Source of the DNA: Candidatus Heimdallarchaeota archaeon
Lineage (GTDB): Archaea; Asgardarchaeota; Njordarchaeia; Njordarchaeales; JAMOTR01
Length of the DNA stretch: 15,173 bases
Direction: 5' to 3'
Assembly (NCBI GenBank): GCA_027068385.1
Contig: JAMOTR010000101.1
Location: 1-15,173, forward strand
Part shown: piece by piece, positions 1-6,462 of the stretch
Layout of the letters: every line of letters starts with the position of its first letter
How positions within the stretch are numbered: the stretch's first letter is position 1
Position numbers and translations under genes: made by a program
The notes under the pieces: model-generated
What the model was told of the DNA's origin: nothing
Databases searched by the model: none
The model's input: the letters and a program-made list of their open reading frames with translations, nothing else

Positions 1-468
1 GAAATAACGCTCGTGGAGAACGGCCCCATAGGGTTCGAAGGGTACTATACTACCCTAGAGCTAGAAACCGTAGCGGGATATCCTTTCGACGTATTCCTCT
101 CGCATACCGGTCCCATTAGGGGACTAAAGAGGAGCGATAGACGCATAGAGCAACTAATTATGAGAAAAAGGCCGAAGATCTCGATCTACGGGCACCATCA
201 CATACTTTATGAGGACTCGTACGACGGAACGAGGTTACTCTGTCTCGATAACCTCCACGCCGCTATACTTAGGGTTTCTAGCCCCATTAAGCTCTCGATA
301 GTGCGCATTCGATATCCGGGTTCCCTCCGATCGAAGGATGGGGAACGTAACGAAGCCCTAAGTATCTTTTTCCGCCTCTTGTGTCTCGACTTCATCACCA
401 TATCGCGCACGCGGAGTACGGTCTCTAAGGGCACGTTAAGTTCTTCGGAGATCTCCTTAGGAGTATAG
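1..468 (+). CDS. Metallophosphoesterase, C-terminal part (5' end outside window)
   Basis: The frame is open from base 1, so this is the tail of a gene that begins upstream. The GTG at 13 is probably not the real start. The visible protein carries the late motifs of calcineurin-like phosphoesterases: SHTGP near bases 100-115 and GHHH near 188-199. These supply metal-binding histidines, and a typical closing beta-strand (LDNLHAAILRV) follows. The N-terminal D-x-H, GD and GN(H/D) motifs would lie outside the window, and the substrate cannot be told. Family-like sequence ends near base 300. The last 50 or so codons are unlike the family and run antisense to the end of nadE, giving about 262 bp of convergent overlap. 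Both other plus frames stop at 348-361, so the true end may be earlier if there is an indel. Confidence 0.75.
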   Translation, partial: EITLVENGPIGFEGYYTTLELETVAGYPFDVFLSHTGPIRGLKRSDRRIEQLIMRKRPKISIYGHHHILYEDSYDGTRLLCLDNLHAAILRVSSPIKLSIVRIRYPGSLRSKDGERNEALSIFFRLLCLDFITISRTRSTVSKGTLSSSEISLGV

Positions 469-1088
469 AACATCTCGAGCCCCTTGAGTATAAGATCTAG
501 GGTGCGATAATCTAATCCTATATCCTTCTCGTCCTTCTGACCCGGCCGTAATCCCGCGGAGGGTTCCTTCTTTATGATCTTTTCCGGTACTCCCAGATAC
601 TCCGCGAGCTTATACACTTGAGTCTTGTAGAGATCACCTATGGGATATATATCCGCGGCCCCATCGCCCCGCTTCGTGAAGTATCCGATCATCAGCTCGC
701 TCTTATTACTCGTCCCCACAACGACCCCTCCTAGCTTATTAGCTAAGCGATAGAGCTCTATCATCCTCAGCCTCGCCTTTACGTTCCCCATCGTTACCTT
801 ATCGTCCGAGCTCAGCCGATCGGGAACTTTGAGGAACCTCTTTACGTGATTAATCCCGAGCTTATGTACGACGTCTAACGCGTCATAATAGTCTTCGTCC
901 TTATCCTCGTGCATGAGCACGGCTAAGACGCGCTCTTTGGGAACGCTTCTAGCTAGAAGATAAGCTACCGTGGTCGAATCTAAGCCGCCCGAGAGTCCGA
1001 AGATCGCGACGCGTTTACCTATCGACGACCTTAAGAACGTAGTCACGTGGTTTAGAAAGGCCCTAACGTCGAAGTCCAAGCTAATCAT
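207..1088 (-). CDS. nadE: NH3-dependent NAD+ synthetase
   Basis: The product makes NAD+ from nicotinic acid adenine dinucleotide, ATP and ammonia in the cytosol, the last step of NAD synthesis. The N-type ATP pyrophosphatase P-loop SGGLDS is at residues 33-38. Further on are GTSNKSE, the YFTKRGDGAADIYPIGDLYK segment and EPSAGLRPGQKDE, all typical of stand-alone bacterial/archaeal NadE. There is no glutaminase domain, so ammonia is the nitrogen donor. The start at 1088 is supported by a TATA-like box about 26 bp upstream. The family usually ends shortly after the HKR-type basic motif, here HKRRKK. About 50 further residues follow, antisense to the phosphoesterase gene, and they do not look like NadE. 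A one-base change in the five-base run at 367-371 would end the protein at about 358. It diverges from the NAD kinase gene, a functional pair. Confidence 0.93.
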   Translation of the reverse strand: MISLDFDVRAFLNHVTTFLRSSIGKRVAIFGLSGGLDSTTVAYLLARSVPKERVLAVLMHEDKDEDYYDALDVVHKLGINHVKRFLKVPDRLSSDDKVTMGNVKARLRMIELYRLANKLGGVVVGTSNKSELMIGYFTKRGDGAADIYPIGDLYKTQVYKLAEYLGVPEKIIKKEPSAGLRPGQKDEKDIGLDYRTLDLILKGLEMFYTPKEISEELNVPLETVLRVRDMVMKSRHKRRKKILRASLRSPSFDRREPGYRMRTIESLMGLETLSIAAWRLSRQSNLVPSYESS

Positions 1089-1109
1089 GAACTTTCCTTA
1101 TAGCGCGCT

Positions 1110-1118
1110 CAATATAAC
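1110..1118 (-). promoter_or_regulatory. TATA-like box for nadE
   Basis: On the minus strand TTATATTG is centred about 26 bp upstream of the nadE ATG at 1088, the usual archaeal TATA distance for a leaderless transcript. The whole nadE/nadK divergent spacer is only 30 bp, so the opposing nadK promoter must overlap it. The plus strand has TTCCTTATA at about 1094-1102, roughly 20 bp before the nadK start. This is assigned by position and composition only. Confidence 0.4.
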
Positions 1119-1889
1119 ATGAGAACCTACGCGATCTTCACGAGGCCCGACTCGCAGCTTGCCCTCGAAGTAGCCGAGGACGTTAGGGAAATTATGAAGG
1201 GGTATTCGCTAGAGGAGACGGACGTTAATAAGGCGGATTTAGTGTTTATCATAGGCGGAGACGGGACGTTCTTACACGCGATGAAGAGAGATCCTAGGGG
1301 CTTAATATTTCCTATAAAACTCGGTCGCGTCGGGTTTTTCTACGAGGTTGACGTTACTAACTATCGCGAATACATCAACCGCTTCTTCGCGGGTAGATAT
1401 AGGGTAGCTACTTATAGGAAGATACGCTTCTTGGGGTACGAGTGCGTGAACGAGCATTATATTACATCGAAGAACTCCGGAAAAGTCATATCGGCCGCCA
1501 TATACGCGGACGGTGAATTATATCGGAAGGGGTTGGCGGACGGTGTTATGATCTCTACGCCCTTAGCTTCTACAGCTTATTCATTATCCGTAGGCGGGCC
1601 TCTTATGGACCCCGCGATTAAGGCGGCTATAGTAAACGTGGTAAGTCCACTAGGAGGACCGATACCTTCGTTGGTGGTGAACGATCCGAAGAAGGTGCTT
1701 ATAGAAGTGTTCCCGGACCGTCGGGGACAGAAGCTCGTGACGGACGGAATAGATATGAAGGAGTTTAACTCTCTCATCGAGGAGAGGCCTCAGCGGGGTG
1801 GCGAGTTCAAGGTTATACGCTTCGGAGACACGGGAATAAAACGCGTCGTGCGCGCTCGGAGTAAGCTCTCCCGTTTACGCTATCGGTGA
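1119..1889 (+). CDS. nadK: NAD kinase (ATP-NAD kinase)
   Basis: The product phosphorylates the 2'-hydroxyl of the adenosine ribose of NAD to give NADP in the cytosol. Family signatures are in order: the GGDGT loop at residues 46-50 (substrate and phosphate binding), an NE pair in YECVNEHY, then STPLASTAYSLSVGGP, which matches the classic STP-x-GSTAYSLSAGGP segment with Ala in place of the first Gly, and LVTDGID near the end. The length (256 residues) is normal for an archaeal NadK. The ATG is 30 bp from the divergent nadE start and has no Shine-Dalgarno sequence. A leaderless mRNA is likely, with a TATA-like stretch around 1094-1102. The last 20 or so residues are basic and fall outside the conserved core. 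Placing NAD synthesis and NADP formation back to back suggests shared control from one tiny promoter region. Confidence 0.94.
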   Translation: MRTYAIFTRPDSQLALEVAEDVREIMKGYSLEETDVNKADLVFIIGGDGTFLHAMKRDPRGLIFPIKLGRVGFFYEVDVTNYREYINRFFAGRYRVATYRKIRFLGYECVNEHYITSKNSGKVISAAIYADGELYRKGLADGVMISTPLASTAYSLSVGGPLMDPAIKAAIVNVVSPLGGPIPSLVVNDPKKVLIEVFPDRRGQKLVTDGIDMKEFNSLIEERPQRGGEFKVIRFGDTGIKRVVRARSKLSRLRYR

Positions 1890-1894
1890 AAAAA
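1889..1894 (-). terminator. T6 run directly after the 60-residue membrane protein stop
   Basis: Read on the minus strand, the TAA stop of the small membrane protein gene (1895-1897) is followed at once by six T residues. Archaeal termination typically uses U-runs without a hairpin. The run abuts the stop codon of the convergent nadK gene. Confidence 0.4.
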
Positions 1895-2077
1895 TTACAC
1901 GGTCACGAGTACCCACGTGCCGAACGAGAAGAGGAACGCTATCCGTAGGGCGTGTGCTATCTTTTCTATTATGGATCCCTCCTTGTATATCTTCGGATAT
2001 ATTACTATGAGCCGAAATAGGAACAGGGCGTACGCTACGATTCCGAGGATAATGAGGACGAACGAGGCTATGTCCAT
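1895..2077 (-). CDS. Small two-helix membrane protein (60 aa), function unknown
   Basis: I do not recognise this protein. It has two clear hydrophobic helices, residues about 4-27 (SFVLIILGIVAYALFLFRLI) and about 41-59 (ALRIAFLFSFGTWVLVTV). They are separated by a charged loop holding YPKIYKEGSIIEK. By the positive-inside rule the loop would face the cytoplasm and both ends would point outward. The frame fits the gap between nadK and csl4 closely: its stop is 5 bp from the nadK stop and its ATG 31 bp from the csl4 ATG. A TATA-like sequence (TTTATTTC) lies about 27 bp upstream of the ATG, and a T6 run follows the stop. The antisense plus-strand frame over the same bases is polar, lacks such features and is taken as a shadow. 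It may be an accessory subunit or small regulator, but nothing here says which. Confidence 0.68.
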   Translation of the reverse strand: MDIASFVLIILGIVAYALFLFRLIVIYPKIYKEGSIIEKIAHALRIAFLFSFGTWVLVTV

Positions 2078-2078
2078 G

Positions 2079-2108
2079 GTTAAAACTATGATGTCGGCAT
2101 GAAATAAA
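2079..2108. promoter_or_regulatory. Compact divergent promoter: csl4 (+) and small membrane protein (-)
   Basis: The 31-bp spacer and its edge hold two TATA-like boxes pointing in opposite directions. GTTAAAAC at 2079-2086 on the plus strand is about 26 bp before the csl4 ATG. TTTATTTC (the complement of 2101-2108) is about 27 bp before the minus-strand ATG at 2077. Each box sits almost on the other gene's start codon, so both mRNAs should be leaderless. Neither start has a Shine-Dalgarno sequence. Confidence 0.5.
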
Positions 2109-2726
2109 ATGCGTATAGTGCTTCCGGGAGACGAGGTCTCAAAAGCGGACGATAGACTGCCCGGAGAGGGCGTATATAAGGATGGAGAATCGCTCAGGAG
2201 CGAATACTTAGGGATAGTAATAGACGACGGTCACGTGATTAAGGTAAAGCCTTTCAAGCGCCCGCCCATACCGCGCGTCGGTTCTATAGTCGTAGGATAC
2301 GTTCTTTCGATAATCCGCGGGAGGATCATACAGATACAGGTATACAACCTGGACGGGAGGATCGTACAACCGTTCACGGTGATCGCTAAGCCTCCCGAGG
2401 ACATATTATCAGCGGAACACTACGCACGCGTCGGGGACTTCGTGCGCGCTAAGATCATAGACGATAAGAAGCTCATAGCGACGCTAGAAGGGGAGGACTT
2501 CGGAGTGATATTAGCGACGTGCGGACGTTGTAATTATCCGTTACTCCTTAAGGACGAGAGCATGGCGGGTAAGCTCACGAAGCTTTACTGTCCGATATGC
2601 GGCAATGAGGAGACTAGAAAGACCGCTAAGGATTATAACACGTTCGCGAAGCTTGCGCTAGAGAAGAGCGTGGATTACGTGATGCTCGACACTTATAGGC
2701 AGATACCGTTCGAGATGAAAGTATGA
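2109..2726 (+). CDS. csl4: Exosome RNA-binding cap subunit Csl4
   Basis: Csl4 is a cap subunit of the archaeal RNA exosome, which degrades or tails RNA from the 3' end. It binds substrate RNA and links the DnaG-like protein to the Rrp41/Rrp42 ring. The N-terminal domain starts with the characteristic LPGDEV and GEGVY. A central S1-type RNA-binding domain follows at about residues 55-130, then a zinc ribbon with Cys138, Cys141, Cys161 and Cys164 (CGRC and CPICG). The order N-domain, S1, zinc ribbon is diagnostic. After the ribbon there is an added helical tail of about 30 residues (about 176-205), longer than I expect for the family. Its end overlaps the next gene by 4 bp (ATGA), so the two are probably translationally coupled. 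The start has a TATA box at -26 and no leader. Confidence 0.9.
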   Translation: MRIVLPGDEVSKADDRLPGEGVYKDGESLRSEYLGIVIDDGHVIKVKPFKRPPIPRVGSIVVGYVLSIIRGRIIQIQVYNLDGRIVQPFTVIAKPPEDILSAEHYARVGDFVRAKIIDDKKLIATLEGEDFGVILATCGRCNYPLLLKDESMAGKLTKLYCPICGNEETRKTAKDYNTFAKLALEKSVDYVMLDTYRQIPFEMKV

Positions 2727-3331
2727 GGCTTTTGGCGGAAGGCCGGCGCACTAAGGTATTTCTTGTACGTTCTAGATACGGTCTATCCGTCCTTAAAGTT
2801 CCCAAAAACGAAAGAGCTAAAGCTTCCTTATGGCGCGAGCGGATCGCGTTACGTTACCTTTCTTCCTTCGGAGTCCAATGGGTTCCTAAAGTATACGAAT
2901 TTAACGAGAACGGGCTCTTAGAAGAGTACATTCCCGGAGTTCCGTTCTATAAGCGGGTTAAGGGGGCTAGTGATGAAGAAATAAGGCGCGTGATCCTAGA
3001 GAGTCTCGCTATAGCTTTTGAGATAGACGTCCTTGGGGTACGGCATAAGGAGCTATCCTTAGCTCATAAGCACGTGTTCGTATACGATAGGGCGTACCTC
3101 ATAGATTTCGGTCACTCCGCTATAGGCGTCCATCGGCGTTCCTTACCTCAATTGGCCGCTTATTTCTTCTTTAGGAACGATTACCTCCGCCTATTTAATA
3201 TAAGTAAAGATGAACTAAAGGAGGCGCTTAAGGAATATAAGAGGGGCTATCCTAAAAAGTTCATACGCCTCATAGCCCTAGGTCGAGGAACGCGTTCGCC
3301 GCCCCAAATATTTCCCTTATCCACATTTTAA
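2723..3331 (+). CDS. Small archaeal Ser/Thr protein kinase-like protein (COG2112 type)
   Basis: This is a compact kinase-fold protein of 202 residues. Visible kinase elements are the glycine-loop region GRRTKVFLV (7-15), VAIK-like VLKVP with Lys25, a helix C Glu near 39, a hinge at LLEEYIPG (65-72), a catalytic loop GVRHKELSLAHKHVFV (105-120) and the magnesium-binding YLIDFG (125-130). In the catalytic loop the usual H-x-D is H-x-E (HKEL). From memory this matches the archaeal group COG2112 rather than Bud32 or Rio kinases, but I cannot check it. The gene overlaps csl4 by 4 bp and so is co-expressed with an RNA-decay component. Its last 62 bp are antisense to the end of gins23, and the C-terminal 15 residues (RGTRSPPQIFPLSTF) look non-conserved. 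Target proteins are unknown. Confidence 0.78.
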   Translation: MRLLAEGRRTKVFLVRSRYGLSVLKVPKNERAKASLWRERIALRYLSSFGVQWVPKVYEFNENGLLEEYIPGVPFYKRVKGASDEEIRRVILESLAIAFEIDVLGVRHKELSLAHKHVFVYDRAYLIDFGHSAIGVHRRSLPQLAAYFFFRNDYLRLFNISKDELKEALKEYKRGYPKKFIRLIALGRGTRSPPQIFPLSTF

Positions 3332-3782
3332 CTATGTCCTTCACGAGCCGATAGAGCACGCTTTCCTCCTCGTTCATAGGCTTCACCCTCACCTCGGACT
3401 TCGACTTAAACGATTCTTCTATAGCGCTCAAAGCCGCTTGGCTCACCACTTTAGGTATTCTCGAGCGCAATAATACAAGTAGAGTGCTTTGAGCCGTGTC
3501 CTTCCTCTCGCCCCTTTGATGAGTGATCTCACGAGCGAGATCGATGTATAGGAAATCCGGGATCTTAGCGTTTAACTTCGTCACTTGAGAGTTATGCATT
3601 AAGCTCATCGCTTCCTCCAACGGATCCTTTTGAGGACCTTCGGCTACGTTTATACGAATAAGCCTCTCAGCCGCCCGCCTAGGAAGCACCACGGTTCCAG
3701 ATAATTCCGTCCCGTCGATCCGCTTAACGGGTTCTAATATCTTCACGTGGACCTTGCTGTTCCGATACAAAGCGTCGAGCAT
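3270..3782 (-). CDS. gins23: GINS replication complex subunit, Gins23 type
   Basis: GINS joins MCM and a Cdc45/RecJ-like protein to form the archaeal replicative helicase. Residues about 11-50 resemble the small GINS B-domain: VHVKILEPVKRIDG, then VVLPRRAAERLI and VAEG. A helix-rich A-domain follows to the end. B-domain first and A-domain second is the Gins23 (Sld5/Psf1 opposite) arrangement; in Gins15/51 the order is reversed. The length of 170 is right. The ATG at 3782 lies 59 bp inside the 3' end of hmgA in another frame. A GTG at 3746 (Val13) is the main alternative, but it would remove the first B-domain strand. No promoter is visible, so it probably relies on hmgA transcription. The sequence is divergent, as GINS proteins usually are, so the call rests on domain order and the B-domain motif. 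Confidence 0.7.
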   Translation of the reverse strand: MLDALYRNSKVHVKILEPVKRIDGTELSGTVVLPRRAAERLIRINVAEGPQKDPLEEAMSLMHNSQVTKLNAKIPDFLYIDLAREITHQRGERKDTAQSTLLVLLRSRIPKVVSQAALSAIEESFKSKSEVRVKPMNEEESVLYRLVKDIVKMWIREIFGAANAFLDLGL

Positions 3783-5037
3783 GTAAAAATCGTTTCCTTT
3801 CCTTTAGTATACGACCCCGTCCTAACTTTTCGTGCGCCTTTCCTAAGTGCCTAGCGGCTAACGCTCCTAGTAAGGAAAGCTCACCAGCGAGTACTGCGGA
3901 CGCCACGATCTCAGCGAACTTTAAGGCCCTAGTGCGAGGGGGCGCGTTCGGATCTGTGAGCCCTAGTATACTTAAGCATTCCTGTTGTGTTGGGAGACGC
4001 ATGCCGCCCCCTACGGCCCCGATCTCGAGCGATGGTAGGTTCACGGATATGTATAGATCACCCTCCTCAGTAACCTCAGCGGTGGTAATACCCATAGAGG
4101 ACTCCACCACTTGTGCGGCGTCTTGACCGCATGCGATGAACATGGCCGCGATGATGTTCGCGTAATGGGCGTTAAATCCGTATGAGGCGGCTTGAGCGGA
4201 TCCCACGAAGATCTTGCGATACACGACTTCGACGACGTTTTCCGGAGTTGTTTTAAGTACCTTATCGACCACCTCGCGTTTAATCACGGCTTCGGCTATC
4301 ACGCTCTTACCGCGTCCGAGTATGAAGTTCAAAGCGTTCGGCTTCTTGTCCACGCACATGTTTCCGCTCGTGGCGACCATCTTAGCCCGAGGTAAATGCT
4401 TCTCGATGTATTCGGCCGCTTTTTCCGAGGCTATCGTGACCATGTTCATACCCATAGCGTCCCCGGTCCGCGCTACGAAGCGTAGGAACACGTTACGACC
4501 CACTATCCGAGGTTGTACATCTATTAAATCTAGGAACTTCGACACCCCCTTGAAGATGTCCCTCAATTCGTCCATATGCTCGCGTACCCGGGAGACGAGC
4601 TCCACGGCTTTGTCCACGTTCGGAACGCGGAACACAGGCGCCCTAGCCATACCGTCCTTAAGCACTTTAGCTCTAGCCCCTCCCGAGCGCGTTATGGCCG
4701 AACATCCGCGGTTCACGCTCGCCACTAAAGCCCCTTCTGTCGTAGCTAAGGGTATGAAGAATTCTCCCTTCGCGTAGTCCCCGTGAATCTTTATCGGTCC
4801 CGCTATCCCGATGGGTATTTGAGCTACTCCTATCGCGTTCTCTATGTTGCGACCGAAGGTGAGGTTGAGGTCTATGGGTTTACCTCCTATATGCTCGAGC
4901 TTTATACCTAGCTTACGCTCTAGATACATGCGCCTGATTTCAGCGGCCTTATTCACGTCGCCCTGAAGGATAAAATCGAGTTCGTAGAGCTTGATCTCAC
5001 CACGCTCGAGTTTCTCTAATATCTCGTCTACGTCCAT
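3724..5037 (-). CDS. hmgA: 3-hydroxy-3-methylglutaryl-CoA reductase (NADPH), class I
   Basis: The product reduces HMG-CoA to mevalonate with two NADPH, the committed step towards isoprenoid membrane lipids of archaea. All class I landmarks are visible: ENAIGVAQIPIGIAGP (66-81), TTEGALVAS with catalytic Glu101, FVARTGDAMGMNMV with the cofactor-binding DAMGMN (193-198), SGNMCVDKKPN with catalytic Lys231, GQDAAQVVESS with catalytic Asp306, GGGMRLPTQ (343-350) and LGKAH with catalytic His402. The class I type makes NADPH the likely donor, which links it to the NAD kinase nearby. There is no membrane anchor, so it is a soluble enzyme. The last 25 or so residues (LHARRFVSEQQ onward) are extra to the core and overlap gins23. 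A TATA-like TTTATCATA lies about 27 bp upstream, and GAGGAG also precedes the ATG. Confidence 0.97.
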   Translation of the reverse strand: MDVDEILEKLERGEIKLYELDFILQGDVNKAAEIRRMYLERKLGIKLEHIGGKPIDLNLTFGRNIENAIGVAQIPIGIAGPIKIHGDYAKGEFFIPLATTEGALVASVNRGCSAITRSGGARAKVLKDGMARAPVFRVPNVDKAVELVSRVREHMDELRDIFKGVSKFLDLIDVQPRIVGRNVFLRFVARTGDAMGMNMVTIASEKAAEYIEKHLPRAKMVATSGNMCVDKKPNALNFILGRGKSVIAEAVIKREVVDKVLKTTPENVVEVVYRKIFVGSAQAASYGFNAHYANIIAAMFIACGQDAAQVVESSMGITTAEVTEEGDLYISVNLPSLEIGAVGGGMRLPTQQECLSILGLTDPNAPPRTRALKFAEIVASAVLAGELSLLGALAARHLGKAHEKLGRGRILKERKRFLHARRFVSEQQGPREDIRTR

Positions 5038-5059
5038 TAATACTCCTCTATCCGAATGT

Positions 5060-5068
5060 ATGATAAAC
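5060..5068 (-). promoter_or_regulatory. TATA-like box for hmgA
   Basis: TTTATCATA on the minus strand is centred about 27 bp before the hmgA ATG. A GAGGAG motif sits between the box and the start, 6 bases from the ATG. The start may therefore be read either from a very short leader or by Shine-Dalgarno pairing if transcription begins further upstream. The opposite strand carries CTTTAATC at 5104-5111, about 23 bp before the next plus-strand gene. Confidence 0.4.
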
Positions 5069-5129
5069 GGTCTCTCGAGAAGAGTCCGTCGATTGGGAAC
5101 TTCCTTTAATCTTCGCGATACACGAAAGC

Positions 5130-5894
5130 ATGCGTATCCTAGTTACGGCAGATGTGCACGGTTCATCTAAGGCGATCGAGATGTACCGTGTATTATCCCC
5201 TAAATATGACCTCGTAATCATCGCGGGAGACGTAGCCCCGAACCGGAGGCCTCGTGCGTTTTATCCGACGTTCAAGCAGATCGTGCGCGCCATAGGGAAC
5301 AAGCCTATAGTATTCGTGGCCGGAAACGCTGATCCTCAAGAGGCTCTAGAGCGGAACCCGCCGCGGGATAACGTATACAACGTGCACGCGAGCATCGCTA
5401 AGATATTAGGCCTCACGTTCACGGGCATAGGGGGATCTACCCCAACCCCGTTTAAGACTCCTAACGAATACCCAGAGACCCGGTTCGATAGCCTCTTCGT
5501 AGATCCCGGAGAGCCATTTATATTCGTCACCCACGTCCCTCCCCGCGGGATTAACGATGCCGCGTTCTTTAGAGGAGTACGCCAGAACGTGGGGAGCCTC
5601 GCGATACGTCGTATCGTAGAAGATTATCAGCCGATACTACACGCTCACGGTCACGTTCACGAGGCGCGCGGAATAGAGAAGCTAGGGGATACCATATGTG
5701 TAAATCCGGGGCCGGCTAAGTACGGATTCTACGCTCACGCTGAAATCGAAATGATCGATGGGACTCCCATCGTAAAGAACGTAGATTTACGCGTGTATAC
5801 TAGAGAAAAAGAGGGTGAAAAGAGTGAACGAAATGAGCGTGTTGAACTTCTTGGTCTCCGAAACTATGAAGATTATCGCACAGCACGTCCTTAA
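5130..5894 (+). CDS. Calcineurin-like metallophosphoesterase
   Basis: A complete metallophosphoesterase with the two-metal site motifs in order: D8-V-H10 (TADVHG), G33-D34 (AGDVAP), G65-N66-A-D68 (VAGNAD), T134-H135 (FVTHVPPRG) and G174-H175-V-H177 (HAHGHVHE). This set belongs to the short archaeal YfcE/MJ0936-like phosphoesterases acting on phosphodiesters, but the substrate is not predictable. NPGP near residue 210 is the usual late motif. The real fold appears to end around INVDLRVYTRE-like residues near 232. The final 26 residues overlap the start of hxlB in another frame and are charged and non-family-like. A TATA-like CTTTAATC lies about 23 bp upstream of the ATG, and there is no Shine-Dalgarno. 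It diverges from hmgA across a 92-bp spacer and probably heads the plus-strand run that continues with hxlB. Confidence 0.88.
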   Translation: MRILVTADVHGSSKAIEMYRVLSPKYDLVIIAGDVAPNRRPRAFYPTFKQIVRAIGNKPIVFVAGNADPQEALERNPPRDNVYNVHASIAKILGLTFTGIGGSTPTPFKTPNEYPETRFDSLFVDPGEPFIFVTHVPPRGINDAAFFRGVRQNVGSLAIRRIVEDYQPILHAHGHVHEARGIEKLGDTICVNPGPAKYGFYAHAEIEMIDGTPIVKNVDLRVYTREKEGEKSERNERVELLGLRNYEDYRTARP

Positions 5895-6456
5895 GGTAGC
5901 CGATAAGGTGTCGGAGGATAAGAACGTGACGGAGTTCATAGAGAAGCTACTCTCTTATAAGAACAACGGTAAGAAAATCTTCGTCCACGGTGCCGGCCGC
6001 TCCGGCCTCGTGGGTAGATCGTTCGCGATGCGTCTGATGCACTTGGGTTATCACGTATATGTAGTAGGAGAGACGATTACCCCCAGGGTAGAGGAAGGGG
6101 ATATGTTCATAGCTATCTCGGGGAGCGGTAGGACTCTTAACGTTGTTAATGCGGCGAAGGTAGCTAAAGAGGAGGCTAAGGCTTACGTGGTGGCGATCAC
6201 GAGCAATCCGGGATCGCCCCTAGCGGAGATCGCGGACCTAGTTATAGTGATACCGGGTAGGACTAAAGAACAGGCTCTAGTAGGGGATTACTATATCAGA
6301 CAGATCACGGGAAGGCATTATACTAGAACCCCGCTGGGTACTCTATTCGAGACTTCAACCCTAGTCTTCTTAGACGGTGTGATCGCGGCTCTTATGGAGA
6401 AGCTCGGTCTCACGGAGGAGCACTTAGCTAAAAGACACGCAAATATCGAAGGATGA
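5815..6456 (+). CDS. hxlB: 6-phospho-3-hexuloisomerase (SIS-domain protein)
   Basis: PHI interconverts 3-hexulose-6-phosphate and fructose-6-phosphate. In archaea lacking the oxidative pentose phosphate path, the reversed ribulose monophosphate route uses it with hexulose phosphate synthase to make ribulose-5-phosphate. Evidence is the single SIS domain with HGAGRSG (58-64) and SGSGRT (102-107) sugar-phosphate loops, the TPLGTLFETS segment with Glu179, and the closing HLAKRHANIE (203-212), which is characteristic of PHI. The length of 213 is slightly above the usual 180-200 because the GTG start at 5815 adds a few residues. ATG 5833 (Met7) and ATG 5866 (Met18) are alternatives, and Met7 would reduce the overlap with the phosphoesterase gene from 80 to 62 bp. 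No hexulose phosphate synthase gene is in the window. Confidence 0.88.
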   Translation: MKRVNEMSVLNFLVSETMKIIAQHVLKVADKVSEDKNVTEFIEKLLSYKNNGKKIFVHGAGRSGLVGRSFAMRLMHLGYHVYVVGETITPRVEEGDMFIAISGSGRTLNVVNAAKVAKEEAKAYVVAITSNPGSPLAEIADLVIVIPGRTKEQALVGDYYIRQITGRHYTRTPLGTLFETSTLVFLDGVIAALMEKLGLTEEHLAKRHANIEG

Positions 6457-6462
6457 TTTTTT
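6457..6462 (+). terminator. T6 run between hxlB stop and TPR gene start
   Basis: The six bases between the hxlB TGA and the next ATG are all T. This could act as a partial termination point reducing expression of the downstream TPR gene. No Shine-Dalgarno precedes that ATG other than GGATGA within the hxlB end. Confidence 0.3.

Noticed and set aside
1917..2102. Plus-strand 61-codon frame opposite the small membrane protein
   Set aside because: It is polar and irregular without a ribosome-binding site or promoter at the right distance, and the minus frame has two clean membrane helices and flanking signals.
4214..4777. Plus-strand open frame of 187 codons
   Set aside because: It is antisense to the conserved catalytic core of hmgA, with Ser/Thr-rich shadow composition and no ribosome-binding site.
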